Below are positions 1 through 10,064 of a stretch of DNA of 64,000 bases, piece after piece. The stretch comes from Brachyhypopomus gauderio. Lineage: Eukaryota; Chordata; Actinopteri; Gymnotiformes; Hypopomidae. The stretch is taken from positions 1,799,501-1,863,500 of the forward strand of contig NW_027506876.1 in assembly GCF_052324685.1 (NCBI RefSeq), given 5' to 3'. The notes under the pieces were generated by a model that did not search any database, was not told the DNA's origin, and worked only from the letters and a program-made list of their open reading frames with translations. The stretch's first letter is position 1. Every line of letters begins with the position of its first letter. The translations under genes were made by a program, and so were the position numbers.

Positions 1-250
1 TACTGAACAGGGAGGATGTAAACTATGACAACAGCAGGAAGAGCCCAAACATTTGCTCTTTCATTTGGTTGCTACTCTGTTGGGTTGGATCTGCATAAAT
101 TCAGCCTTCCTTATCAAGATATAATGAAAACCACTAAACAAGAACCAGCAAACTGGTTTCAGAACAGCACATGAGTAGAATAGTGGACCAATGTGAACCT
201 AGTGTTCAAGCATCAGTGTGGACAGTTTCAGATTCATGTGTCTCTTACAG

Positions 251-1271
251 CTGAACATGGCCAAAGACAGTGAGACTGTTCTGGAAGGTTTCCAGGAAGG
301 ACCACTCAAGTTTCCTCCCACCTACAAGTTTGATGTGGGAACAAATACATATGATACCAGGTAAGGATGGAAAAGTTGAACTAATTGAGTAAACAACAGT
401 GTTGGGAAGAGTGGTATCAGAGATACTTTAGTGTTCAGTTTTTATTTCAAATAATTTTCATATACGTAATTGCCGTATTTTCCTGACTATAAGCCGCTAC
501 TTTTTTCCCCTCACGCTTTGAATCATGCGGCTTATAATGAGGTGCGACTATTCTGTAGATGTTTCTTCACCCGTCAGGTGTGGAGCAGAAAGTTAATCAG
601 GTGGTAGGTCAAAGTTGTAAATAAAAGAAGAAAGTGCTCATTTTCATTTAGCACATGCAAGCTGCAGGCACAACGGAGAACTTTTTTCAAGCCAACATAT
701 GTTGTGCCAAATTCCAACTCCCCTTGTTTGCACATGCATAACACCACTACAGATGATATTCAGGAGTTAAAATGATTATAACTTAGTTCATTGAGCACTC
801 TAATTTTGTCCTAACTAGATATTTAGACATAATACTGCTGTAATACTGCGAAGTCGTGTGGTCAGAGGTGAACTTCGGTATAGCCAGTGTCAGGGCCGGA
901 GTGTACCCCTTTTTCAGCCTGAGAGTTTCATGCCCAAATCCGACCCAAAATTATTTTTCCCTCCCAATTGGCCCAAACTAGAGATTGATATGAGCCGGCC
1001 CATCGGGAATCCTCCCGAATCTCCCGATTAGCCACTCCGGCTCTGGCCAGTGTGTATTTTATTTTAAATAATTAACAGTCTTGAGCCAGTGTGTCTTTGG
1101 ACATAGATAATGTTGTGCCGTTTGCTGTGATGGATAATTAATGTCTAGCACTTATTTATGCATAGAAACATAAATCGACAATATAATGATATATTATATA
1201 AATCGGATAAATGAGGGAAGTCGGAATTCAGCACAACACCGGCTGAAAGCCAAATTTGATCAAATAGAGGC

Positions 1272-1317
<46 letters not shown>

Positions 1318-4300
1318 CAGGCCAGTGCGTGTGTTTTCCGTCTGCACGCCCCTGATAAAGGGTTATCAAATCTGTCACACGTGAAATGCTACAGGCACCA
1401 TTCAGAAACTGATCAGTTAAATGTATTCAGTTCAGTAGATATATGCAGCTTTTAGCCCGGTGCGGCTTATACAACATTTAACTTTTTTTTTTTTTACTTT
1501 GTAGGTGCGGCTTATATTGCGGCTTATATAGGTGCAGCTTATATATATACACTACCGTTCAAAAGTTTGGGGTCACTTAGAAATGTTCTTATTTTTAAAA
1601 GAAAAGCAGTTTTTTTTTTTCAATTTAGCTAACATTAAATAAATAACAAAAAAAATACACTATAAATTATTAATGTGGTAAATGACTATTCTAGCTGTAA
1701 ACATCTGGTTTTTAATGCAATATCTACATGTATGGAGACCCATTTCCAACAACCATCACTCCAGTGTTCTAATGGTACATTGTGTTTGCTAACTCTGTAA
1801 GGAGGCTATTGGATATTTAGAAAACCCTTGAAAATCCTTGTGCAAGTAGGTTAGCACAGCTGAAAACAGTTTTGCTGATTAGAGAAGCTATAAAACTGAC
1901 CTTCCTTTGAGCTAGTTGAGAATCTGGAGCATTACAATTGTTGGTTCGATTAAACTCACAAAATGGCCAAAAAAAAACAACTTTCAATTGAAAGTCGACA
2001 GTCTATTCTTGTTCTGAGAAATGAAGTCTATTCCATGCGAGACATTGCCAAGAAACTGAAGATTTCCTACAATGGTGTGTACTACTCCCTTCCGAGGAGA
2101 GCACAGACAGGCTCTAACCAGAGTAGAAGGAGAAGTGGAAGGCCCCGCTGCACAACTGAGCAAGAAGACAAGTACATTAGAGTCTCAGGTTTGAGAAATC
2201 AACGCCTCACAGGTCCTCAACTGGCAGCTTCATTAAATAGTACCCGCGAAACGCCAGTGTCAACGTCTACAGTGAAGAGGGATGCTGGCCTTCAGGGCAG
2301 AGTGGCAAAGAAAAAGCCATATCTGGCTAATAAAAGAAAAAGAATAATATGGGCAAAAGAACACAGACATTGGACAGAGGAAGATTGGAAAAAAGTGTTA
2401 TGGACAGACAAATCAAAGTTTGAAGTGTTTGGATCACACAGACGAACATTTGTGAGACGCAGAACAACTGAAAAGATGCTGGAAGAGTGCCTGACACCAT
2501 CTGTCAAACATGGTGGAGGTAATGTGATGGTCTGGGGTTGTTTTGGTGCTGGTAAAGTGGGAGATTTGAACAAGGTAAAAGGGATTTTGAATAAGGAAGG
2601 CTATCACTCCATTTTGCAACTCCATGCCATACCTGTGGACCAGGGGTGCTCATTACGTCGATCGCGAAGGAAGTGTCGGTCGATCGCGAAGGAATGTGCG
2701 TAGATCGCGTCACATAAAATAGTAGTAGATGAATCGCACATCTGCACTGACGGTTGTATTTTGATTGACATCCCCCCCCGCTCAACAAATTACGTTCGCC
2801 CGCCACCCCGGTAGATCTTTCTGACTTGGTCATCTTATAAGTAGCTCGCAAGCTGAAAACTGTGGGCACCCCTGCTGTGGACAGTGCTTGATTGGAGTCA
2901 ATTTCATCCTGCAACAGAACAATGACCCAAAGCACACCTCCAAATTATGCACAAACTATTTAGAGAAGAAGCAGGCAGCTGGTGTTTTATCGGTAATGGA
3001 GTGGCCAGCGCAGTCACCAGATCTCAACCCCATTGAGCTGTTGTGGGAGCAGCTTGACCGTATGGTATGAAAAAAGTGCCCATTAACCCAATCAAACTTG
3101 TGGGAGCGGCTTCTGGAAGCATGGGGTGAAATTTCTCCAGATTACCTCAGCAAATTAACAGCTAGAATGCCAAAGGTCTACAATGCCGTAATTGCTGCTA
3201 AGGGAGCATTCTTTGACGAAAGCAAAGTTTAAAGTAGAAAATTATTTCAAAAAAAAAAAAAACATTATTTCTACCTTGTCAATGCCTGGACTATATTTCA
3301 AATCAAATCAAATCAAATCAAATTTTATTTATATAGCGCTTTTTACAACAGTTGTTGTCACAAAGCAGCTTTACAAGTGCCGATGTCACGCTACGGTCCC
3401 CGAACCCTTCCTTTGGGGCGTGTGTTAACGTAAGGAATCAGAGGGCGAGGAGGAAGAGGAAGACCAGGCTCTCTCAGTTTGTTCCGCCCCCACCGTATAC
3501 TACGGTGAGGGTGAAGAGGGAGAGGAGGAGGCCTACCCTCCGTCGTTGTACGACGCCTCCACGGTGGACTACGGTGGAGAGGGAGAGGACTACCCGCCGT
3601 CGCTAGACGACGTGTCCACCGTCGACTACGGGGAAGAGGAGGAGGAGTCCGAGGAAGAGGACTACATCCCTCCGCCCGTAGGTCCCTCTACCACCGTGGA
3701 GGAAGGTGAGGAGCAGGAGTATGACGAGGAGGAGTACCCTCCGTCGGAGTGCTCCGCATACCCCGAGGAAGAGGGCTCCTACACTGAGGATGAGGAGGAG
3801 AACCCTCCCCCCTCTGAGCTGTCTGCCGGGACGGTAAAGGGGAGGTGGACTCCTGAGGCGGGCCCATCCTCCGACCGCTCCGAGGGAGAAGAGATGGACT
3901 ACTCGCGGGGCGGCAGCCCGGAGCAGCCCATGAGCTGGAGCCGGGGCAGTGAGGCGATGGAGACAGAGGGAGAAGACCCCACTGCCAGCTCCAAGGGGCG
4001 GTCGAGAGGAGAAGGAGGGATGCCCTACGGCCCACCGAGGGGAGAGACCAGTCGCGCTGCACCTGGCGCGTCGGCCAACTGCGCGGCACATGGTGCGTCC
4101 GCCAGCCGCGCTGCGCCCGGTGGAGGGTTTGCAGCAAGGGCAGGAGGAGCACCGCCCACCGCAGCGCCTGCGGCTCCAGCAGCTCCCGGTCTCTCTCCCC
4201 TGATTGCCCTCCTTCTGGCGCGCAGCCTGGCGCCTGTGTCGTGTGTGTCTGTCCCTGTGTTCGTGAGTCTTCCCTTATGTGTGCCTAATCCGTTATTCCC

Positions 4301-7300
4301 TTTCGTGCCTCTATGTATTAATGTACCAGTTTGTGTGTTTGTGTCCGTCCCGTTAAACGTGTCTAACGTGTTTTCCCCGGTCTTCCCAGGGAGGGTGTTC
4401 TAGGCTGTTCGTGGCGAACTCTCCACCGAGGGCGGTCATCTCCCAGACGCAGGACTGGGCGCTTCGGATCCGCCCATCGACGTGGGTTCGGGGCGCTTGG
4501 TCCTGTTGGCACCCCGGGACGGGTAGTGCCCTTGGTGGGGGCGTCTGTCACGCTACGGTCCCCGAACCCTTCCTTTGGGGCGTGTGTTAACGTTGTCTGC
4601 GTCTATTCGTCTGCGTCTGTGTACCTCCGTGGGTGCGGGTGCGTCTTGTCATTATCCGTCTCACCTGTGGCTCGTCTCGTCATCACGTGGGGTTGGTGTG
4701 GTCTGTCTATTTAATGTGCATTCGCGCAGTGTCTTGTGCTCGTCGTTGTCTATGTTCTGCACGTCGTGTTTGTGTGCTGAATGTTTCTCGTGCGCTATTG
4801 CGCAATCTTTATTTACAATAAACGTAACCGTGAGTCAACCAGCGGATCCGTGTCTCTTCCGTCTGCCGCCGGCCACCGTTACAGCCGAGTCCTAGCCCCC
4901 AGTGAGCAAGCCAAAGGCGACAGTGGCAAGGAAAAACTCCCTAGAAAAAAGTCCCTAGTAATTTCTATTCATTTTGCAACTCATTTGATAAATAAAAGTA
5001 TGAAATTTCAGGGAAAACACAAAATTGTCTATGTGACCCCAAACTTTTGAACGGTTGAGTATATATATTGAAAATAAAATATTCTTAGAAAAAAGTTAGA
5101 TAATTTAATGGAGAGATAAGTTGACTCCTTATCTGTGACCATGACTGTCCCAATATCAACATGAATCCACAAAGATACGTCAGCCTTCCGGTTGAGACTT
5201 ACGTGTTACAATACAGCCGCCTGATATTAATCAGTGCTTGCAAACCAACAAAGCTAATTAAATTGTATTTTTTACATTCCCTAGTGAGCACTGTTACAAC
5301 TATTCCCAAGTCCTGTGTTCTATATTATTTCACTTTTATCTCCTAGTGGGAAAAAGCGTAAGCCAGCCTGGACCGACCGTATTCTCTGGCGGTTGAGGCC
5401 GATGGCTCTAGCGGGCAGTCACATGTCCAAGTGTAGCTCGGGCCTGACCAGCGGCACTCGGGTGGTGCAGCATTTGTACCGCAGCTACATGGAGTACACC
5501 GTCAGCGACCACAAGCCCGTGTCCTCCATCTTCACCCTACAGGTGAGCACAGCATGGCTGAACTCTTGCTGGGGGTCGAGACTCTTTACGGCAGAACCTT
5601 TAACGTGCAGTGGTGTCTGCAGTTCCCGTATAAGGTGGACGTTCCTTTGGTAACGATCAGTGTGGAGGATGAATGGAGAGAAGTGGCAGATGCCATCGCC
5701 AAATTCAAGGTGGCCCACAATTACTGCAGAAGCTCCTGGGATTGGATTGGACTTTACAAGGTAAAATTTAGCTTGTAGTAATTAGATTACTGTAACTAGA
5801 TTACTGTATAACTGCAAGACAGTTGCTCAGCTGTGTCCTAAATAATGTGTTTGTCCAGGTTGGATTTAAACATCATAAGGATTATGTGGGTTATACTTGG
5901 GCTAAACAAGAAGAATCTGATTACCTTAGACAAGAGCATGAGGTAAGAGCTGCCAAACACACACCTGCTCATCAGTGCATCTGCTTCCAGTGTGTGCGAT
6001 GTGTAGGAATGTCATTATTTCTTCATTTTCCCAGGTTACCTTTGCAGAGGAAGAGCTGCCCAAAGAGTCTGGGGAATTTATCCTGTGCTATTATAGCAAC
6101 AATATGAGCTCTATTGTGGGCGTCACTGAGCCGTTCCAGGTAACTGTTATCACAATGTGAGACTGCCAATACAACAATTCATATTCATCCTTTTACCCAA
6201 GTAGAAATGATACATGCCACTTTGGAATGGAAGAATACAGTAAAAATACCTCAACTCAGAATTAAGTACACTAGAACCCCGGAACGCGGCGCTAATTCGT
6301 TCCGGAAGGAGCGTCGAGAAGCGAAGCAGTTGAGTTCTGAATCAATTTTCCCCATAAGAAATAACTGAAAACGGATTAATCCGTTCTCAACCATCAAGTT
6401 GAATTCCAATGCTAAGTCCATCACACGAATGCCATTTCTCATTCTTCTCTATGATCATTCTTCTCTAAGATCATTCTTCTCTATGATCATTCTTCTCTAT
6501 GATCATTCTTCTCTAAGATCATTCTTCTCTAAGATCATTCTTCTCTATGATCATTCTTCTCTATGATCATTCTTCTCTAAGATCATTCTTCTCTATGATC
6601 ATTCTTCTCTATGATCATTCTTCTCTAAGATCATTCTTCTCTAAGATCATTCTTCTCTATGATCGCCTTTTTCAACTCTATTGTTGCTCTTACCATTTCC
6701 CTCCTCTGCTTTTCTGCTATGTCTTTCTTGGAACCTGTGTTATTTGTCTAAAACAGTACAAAAAACACAAAAAACAACAAAAATACAGCAAAAGCTTGGA
6801 GCACAGCCTCAAAATGGTTTAAAACCCATTGAACAACAATGGCAACTAACTGAAGCACGAACTGCATTTTGTTTGGAAGTTTTGTTCGGGCTCCGAGACA
6901 AAATTTTCTCGAAATTTTGCATCAAACTCCGAATATGTCGAGTACTGAGGCGGTCTGGGGTTCTACTGTAATTAGACTTTGTTACTATATAACTTATTGT
7001 TATGCTGTGAAGCTCACATGGTAGCCTCCTGGTACAGCTTTAATGACGCATCTCTGTGCAGTTCTGCTGTGGTACGATGGCAGATTTACTTTCTCCTTTG
7101 ATGTTTCCATCAGATTTCACTGCCCTCCTCCAGTATGGCCAACCTCAGTCCATCTGACAGCTCAGACTTTACCTCGGAGGATGAGGTGAGGCAGGTCGAC
7201 TCGCACAGCTCCAGCCCTGGACAAGGCAGGCCTGGCAGTAGCGACAGCAGCCGGAGCCCCACGCCCACCGAGGGGCAGGCGCCCGGCACCAGCAAGCCCC

Positions 7301-7347
7301 GCCCCACACACACACTGCCCCACCCAACACCCGAGACCATGGACTAG
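251..7347 (+). CDS. inpp5j: Inositol polyphosphate 5-phosphatase, INPP5J/PIPP type (3' part)
   Basis: Partial gene; upstream exons lie outside the window. Exons 251-360, 5347-5542, 5623-5760, 5859-5942, 6035-6139 and 7114-7347 join in frame with GT-AG borders and give the last 288 residues. The first two exons hold the end of the 5-phosphatase catalytic domain, with [11 protein letters not shown] and SDHKPV, motifs of enzymes that remove the 5-phosphate from PtdIns(4,5)P2 and PtdIns(3,4,5)P3. Exons 3-5 encode a SKICH domain (from [14 protein letters not shown] to VGVTEPFQ), which directs these enzymes to membranes. The last exon is a 77-residue tail rich in Ser, Pro, Asp and Glu. INPP5K lacks such a tail and stops after SKICH, while human INPP5J continues from TEPFQISLPSS into a Ser-rich tail, so INPP5J fits better. 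The tail is much shorter than in human INPP5J. Confidence 0.82.
891..1045 (+). mobile_element. 155-bp hAT-type MITE, copy 1
   Basis: The ends are CAGGGCCGGAGTG and CACTCCGGCTCTG, near-perfect inverted repeats. The flanks are the 8-bp direct repeat GCCAGTGT (883-890 and 1046-1053), the target-site length of hAT elements. There is no coding capacity. A second copy of identical length, in the other orientation, lies at 28820-28974. Confidence 0.85.
1274..1313. repeat. TG microsatellite
   Basis: Uninterrupted TG dinucleotide run. The short open frames over it on both strands are products of the repeat. Confidence 0.95.
1963..3231 (+). pseudogene. Tc1 transposase relic
   Basis: The first open part (1963-2703) has an N-terminal helix-turn-helix ([17 protein letters not shown]), an AT-hook-like GRPR, and the first catalytic Asp in [12 protein letters not shown]. 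The second part, from about 2887, carries the second Asp in NNDPKHTS and the Glu of [13 protein letters not shown], so the DD34E triad is recognisable. The reading frame is cut by the hAT insertion at 2641-2874, a TGA follows DRMV at 3067, and remnants such as [17 protein letters not shown] continue to about 3231. It cannot make a functional transposase. Confidence 0.9.
2641..2874. mobile_element. 234-bp hAT-type MITE inside the Tc1 transposase
   Basis: The ends are CAGGGGTGCTCA and TGGGCACCCCTG (inverted). It is flanked by the 8-bp duplication CTGTGGAC at 2633-2640 and 2875-2882. Removing it restores continuity of the Tc1 sequence, so it inserted after the Tc1 element. Confidence 0.9.
3384..4880 (+). 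mobile_element. Internally deleted LTR-type retroelement
   Basis: The 48-bp sequence starting TGTCACGCTACGGTCCCCGA occurs at 3384-3431 and again at 4547-4594. The right copy extends to 4880, ends in TTACA, and holds a TATA-like CTATTTAATG and an AATAAA near 4820, as in an LTR. The element is flanked by the 5-bp direct repeat GCCGA, the usual target size for LTR elements. The left LTR appears to have lost most of its length. No reverse transcriptase is present. Confidence 0.6.
3546..4403 (+). CDS. Acidic Pro/Glu-rich ORF of the LTR-type element (285 aa)
   Basis: The first 120 residues are dominated by Glu, Asp, Tyr and Pro ([22 protein letters not shown]). A Ser/Gly/Arg region, an Ala/Pro region ([11 protein letters not shown]) and a hydrophobic Val-rich end follow. 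It lies wholly between the two LTR-like repeats, so it could be a gag-like remnant. No zinc knuckle or protease motif is visible. Local GC is high compared with the surrounding intron. It may be noncoding. Confidence 0.25.
   Translation: MYDASTVDYGGEGEDYPPSLDDVSTVDYGEEEEESEEEDYIPPPVGPSTTVEEGEEQEYDEEEYPPSECSAYPEEEGSYTEDEEENPPPSELSAGTVKGRWTPEAGPSSDRSEGEEMDYSRGGSPEQPMSWSRGSEAMETEGEDPTASSKGRSRGEGGMPYGPPRGETSRAAPGASANCAAHGASASRAAPGGGFAARAGGAPPTAAPAAPAAPGLSPLIALLLARSLAPVSCVSVPVFVSLPLCVPNPLFPFVPLCINVPVCVFVSVPLNVSNVFSPVFPGRVF
6267..6970. mobile_element. TA-flanked MITE with internal minisatellite
   Basis: The ends TACACTAGAACCCC and GGGGTTCTACTGTA are inverted repeats with TA at the borders, as in Tc1/mariner-type MITEs. 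It lies in the last inpp5j intron between exons ending at 6139 and starting at 7114. A 14-copy 16-bp array (6441-6664) fills its centre. No transposase remains. Confidence 0.65.
6441..6664. repeat. 16-bp minisatellite, 14 copies
   Basis: The unit is ATTCTTCTCTATGATC with an alternative AAGATC ending. Fourteen copies make exactly 224 bp. The short frames over it are artefacts. Confidence 0.95.
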
Positions 7348-8470
7348 ACTCGGGATAGTGCCGGGAGGCCTTGGCAGCCCTAGAGGTGTGACCTGTGTCT
7401 GAAGGCTTGCTTATGAAGAGCTGGTTCTGGATATGCAGGCCTCCAAGTGTGTAGTCCATAGGTAGTGTGGCCCAGTACCTATGCGAGCTGACGGATTCTA
7501 GGGGCTTGTGATGTCTATGTACTTTTGCTGTAATGTGAAGCTGTTAATTGTGTGGAAACATTGTCTTATATGTTGCAGTGCAATGACTTAGTGAGTAGCT
7601 CCCTCAACATGATTAGGAGTCCGGCTTTTTGTCTTAGGAGGCAAAGTTTTGTCTGTTTCGCAGTAACCTAAAGCCACATCATATGCACATTTTTACTTTC
7701 TCCTGTTACTACTGCTCAAAAATGGAAGTTAAAAATGCAATACACAAAAGAAGTGTACATACCAAGAAGTGTACGCACCAACACGACAGCTGAGAATTTC
7801 ACTCTTACCTTTTGGTTTATTTAAATTTCTTCTCTTTTGTTAAATTGAGTTGATCTTGACCCTGAAAAAGGAGATTCTGTCAGGTTTTACTTTGTAGGAC
7901 GGCCAAACTGCTGTACAAACTGCTGTACAAATTAGAACAGCATTTGGTGCCAATATGCATTGCAAGTTGCTGTTGCAAAACTATGACAAGATTTCTCTAA
8001 GGCACTGGACTAGCATTGTTTCATATTAATGTGGAAAAGCATAATCACACATACTTGTTCAGATACATCATTGTACAGATAGAACTTAATTTGTTATTAC
8101 ATGATCTTTTGTCATTGGCTTATATTTTTTTATATAGGCCTTTGAGCTTATTTTATGACATGAGCACAGTAGGACATTTTAATCATCTAATTATGTCCTT
8201 ACATGGTTACTGCTGTGCTACAGTGTTCTTGTAACAGTGTTCTTGTAACAGTGTTCTTGTTACAGTGTGTTCTCTAAAAGGCCTTGCCTTAAAACTCTGA
8301 AGTCATGTCCTTCTAACCCAGGACCCTCCAATAAGGTGGCTTGAAGAGTTACATCGCAATCTCATAGCATTTGCAGTGTAAATGAATATTGGAGATTTTG
8401 GTATTTAGTGAGAACATATTACAAAAAGAAACACTTTAAAGAATGCTGTTTTTGTGGCATTGTGGTAAAT
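7348..8470. other. Probable inpp5j 3' UTR and flank
   Basis: Sequence after the TAG at 7345-7347. Nothing coding is seen. A short triplication of CAGTGTTCTTGTAA lies at about 8222-8268. No AATAAA close to the stop was found; a canonical one appears only at 10300-10305. Confidence 0.4.
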
Positions 8471-8806
8471 GTTCACAACAGGAAGTACTCCTGGCCTCTA
8501 GGTATTGAGGCTGTTCACAACAGGAAGTACTCCTGGCCTCTTGGAATTGAGGCTGTTCACAACAGGAAATACTCCTGGGCTCAAGGTATAGAGGCTGTTC
8601 ACAACAGGAAGTACTCCTGGCCTCTTGGAATTGAGGCTATTCACAACAGGAAGTACTCCTGGCCTCTAGGTATTGAGGCTGTTCACAACAGGAAGTACTC
8701 CTGGCCTCTTGGAATTGAGGCTATTCACAACAGGAAGTACTCCTGGCCTCTTGGAATTGACGCTGTTCACAACAGGAAGTACTCCTGGCCTCTAGGTATT
8801 GAGGCT
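8471..8806. repeat. 42-bp minisatellite, 8 copies
   Basis: The unit starts GTTCACAACAGGAAGTACTC and ends GGTATTGAGGCT. Because 42 is divisible by 3, a frame stays open and would give eight VHNRKYSWPLGIEA units (8408-8851). No splice or homology support suggests translation. Confidence 0.95.
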
Positions 8807-9136
8807 TCCCACATAATTCCACATAACAAACAAACAGAAAGTGTGAAGTAAATGAGAAGGTAAAATAAGTGGTGAGGCTTGAGTGCTTAAGTTTGATCCT
8901 CATGATTTGTTAGTCAAGTGGAGGGTAGGAAAGAATTACAAGACTAATTTTTTACACCACTCAATTCAAAAGTATACAAGCACATTTCCTCAGAGTTTTC
9001 GTGCTTGGTTATTGGTTAGTGTTGAGCTTTAGCCTGTATCATATGGTACTGCATCACCACTGTAATTGTGGTAAGAATCCTATGGTATTCTGTGTTTAGA
9101 CTTTTCTAGGATTTGACCTCTGGTAAAGACTCTTCA

Positions 9137-9372
9137 CTTCTCTCTTCTCTTCTCGTCTCGTCTCTTCTCTCTTCTCTTCTCTTCTCTTCATATCTCTTCT
9201 CTTCTCTTCTCTTCATATCTCTTCTCTTCTCCTCTCTTCTTATCTCTTCTCTTCTCCTCTCTTCTCTTCTCTTCTTATCTCTTCTCTTCTCTTCTTATCT
9301 CTTCTCTTCTTATCTCTTCTCTTCTTATCTCTTCTCTTCTCTTCTCTTCTTATCTCTTCTCTTCTCTTCGTG
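9137..9372. repeat. CTCTT/ATCTCTT microsatellite
   Basis: Dense run of TCTCTTCTCTT with interspersed TATCTCTT units. The Ser/Leu open frame across it is an artefact. Confidence 0.9.
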
Positions 9373-9943
9373 TTCACAGTGCTGTCTCCAGTAGCGATAT
9401 GTTGGACTAGTAGCTAGTGAACTATTGGCTCAGTCTTGGATGTTTCGTGCCATGGGTATTTAGCCTTTTAACAAAGTGTTCTGTCTCTTTGTACTGTGAT
9501 CGTAGGCATGTATGAGAGAGTGCGTATGTATTTGAATACCTAGTCATGTCATGATTTGGAGATGTAGCGTGCTACTTTTAATACTGCAGTGATATAAAAA
9601 CAAACCGGATTAAATAGTATATGACTGACTAATTAAGTACAAATGAATATTAATAGAAATAAGGTGCTCCTTAAGTGGTATTATTTATTGTATTTTCAGT
9701 GTTTATATAATTATTATGGTAATGCAGCATAATTAAAGCCATTTAAAAATTGACCAGTGAAAAACTTTTTGCTAAACATTTTAGATGGCAGTGACATATT
9801 TATTGGGATTTAACTGCGATATACAGACATTTTGTAAGTTCTTGAAAACACCACTAATTCTTGCACAATTCTTCCTCTGAGATCAAGACTACATTTTCAC
9901 TTCCAAATGACTTCAATAAGCTTAGATTTTGCTTTCATTTTAG

Positions 9944-10064
9944 ACAGGATGTTGTATTGACTACAGACCACTCAGGATGCCTGCAGGACATTGATGTGCT
10001 CGTGGCCCAGGGCTCTCGGTACACACCAGTACAAGACGTGCTGTCTGTCTTACTATTTGGTTAG
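9944..10064 (+). CDS. Candidate orphan terminal exon
   Basis: A plausible acceptor (pyrimidine tract then TTTTAG at 9943) is followed by a frame with coding-like codon choice. It would encode QDVVLTTDHSGCLQDIDVLV and about 20 further residues, then TAG at 10062-10064. One leading base would be shared with an upstream exon. AATAAA follows at 10300. I do not recognise the protein. It could be an alternative last exon of inpp5j, a remnant of another gene, or chance. Confidence 0.22.

Larger units (their letters stand above)
476..1545. repeat. Interspersed repeat with GCGGCTTATA motifs (broken DNA transposon)
   Basis: The left end reads CCGTATTTTCCTGACTATAA followed by GCCGC, and GCGGCTTATA-type words recur at 529-538 and 1462-1540. 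This looks like a terminal-inverted-repeat element whose right end was lost where the Tc1 element at 1550 begins. A hAT MITE (891-1045) and a TG microsatellite (1274-1313) lie inside it. It sits in an inpp5j intron. The family was not identified. Confidence 0.5.
3298..4964. repeat. AATCA-rich fish repeat, split by an LTR-type element
   Basis: The left part (3298-3383) begins with AATCAAATCAAATCAAATCA and runs through TTATTTATATAGCGC. The right part (4881-4964) contains AAGGAAAAACTCCCTAG. Both are joined in related repeats elsewhere (compare GTGTCAAGGAAAAACTCC near 11647). It interrupts the 3' noncoding part of the Tc1 element. The class was not determined. Confidence 0.6.
1550..5059 (+). mobile_element. 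Tc1/mariner element carrying three later insertions
   Basis: The left end CACTACCGTTCAAAAGTTTG (continuing GGGTCAC) is mirrored at 5033-5059 by GTGACCCCAAACTTTTGAAC (continuing GGTTGAG). TA-rich flanks agree with TA target duplication. The transposase relic occupies 1963-3231. A hAT MITE (2641-2874) and a composite insert (about 3298-4964, itself split by an LTR-type element) inflate a normal 1.6-kb Tc1 unit to 3.5 kb. It lies in the large inpp5j intron in sense orientation. Confidence 0.88.

Noticed and set aside
3603..4152. Minus-strand frames of 154-162 codons
   Set aside because: Opposite-strand shadows of the GC-rich ORF in the LTR-type element; no independent support.
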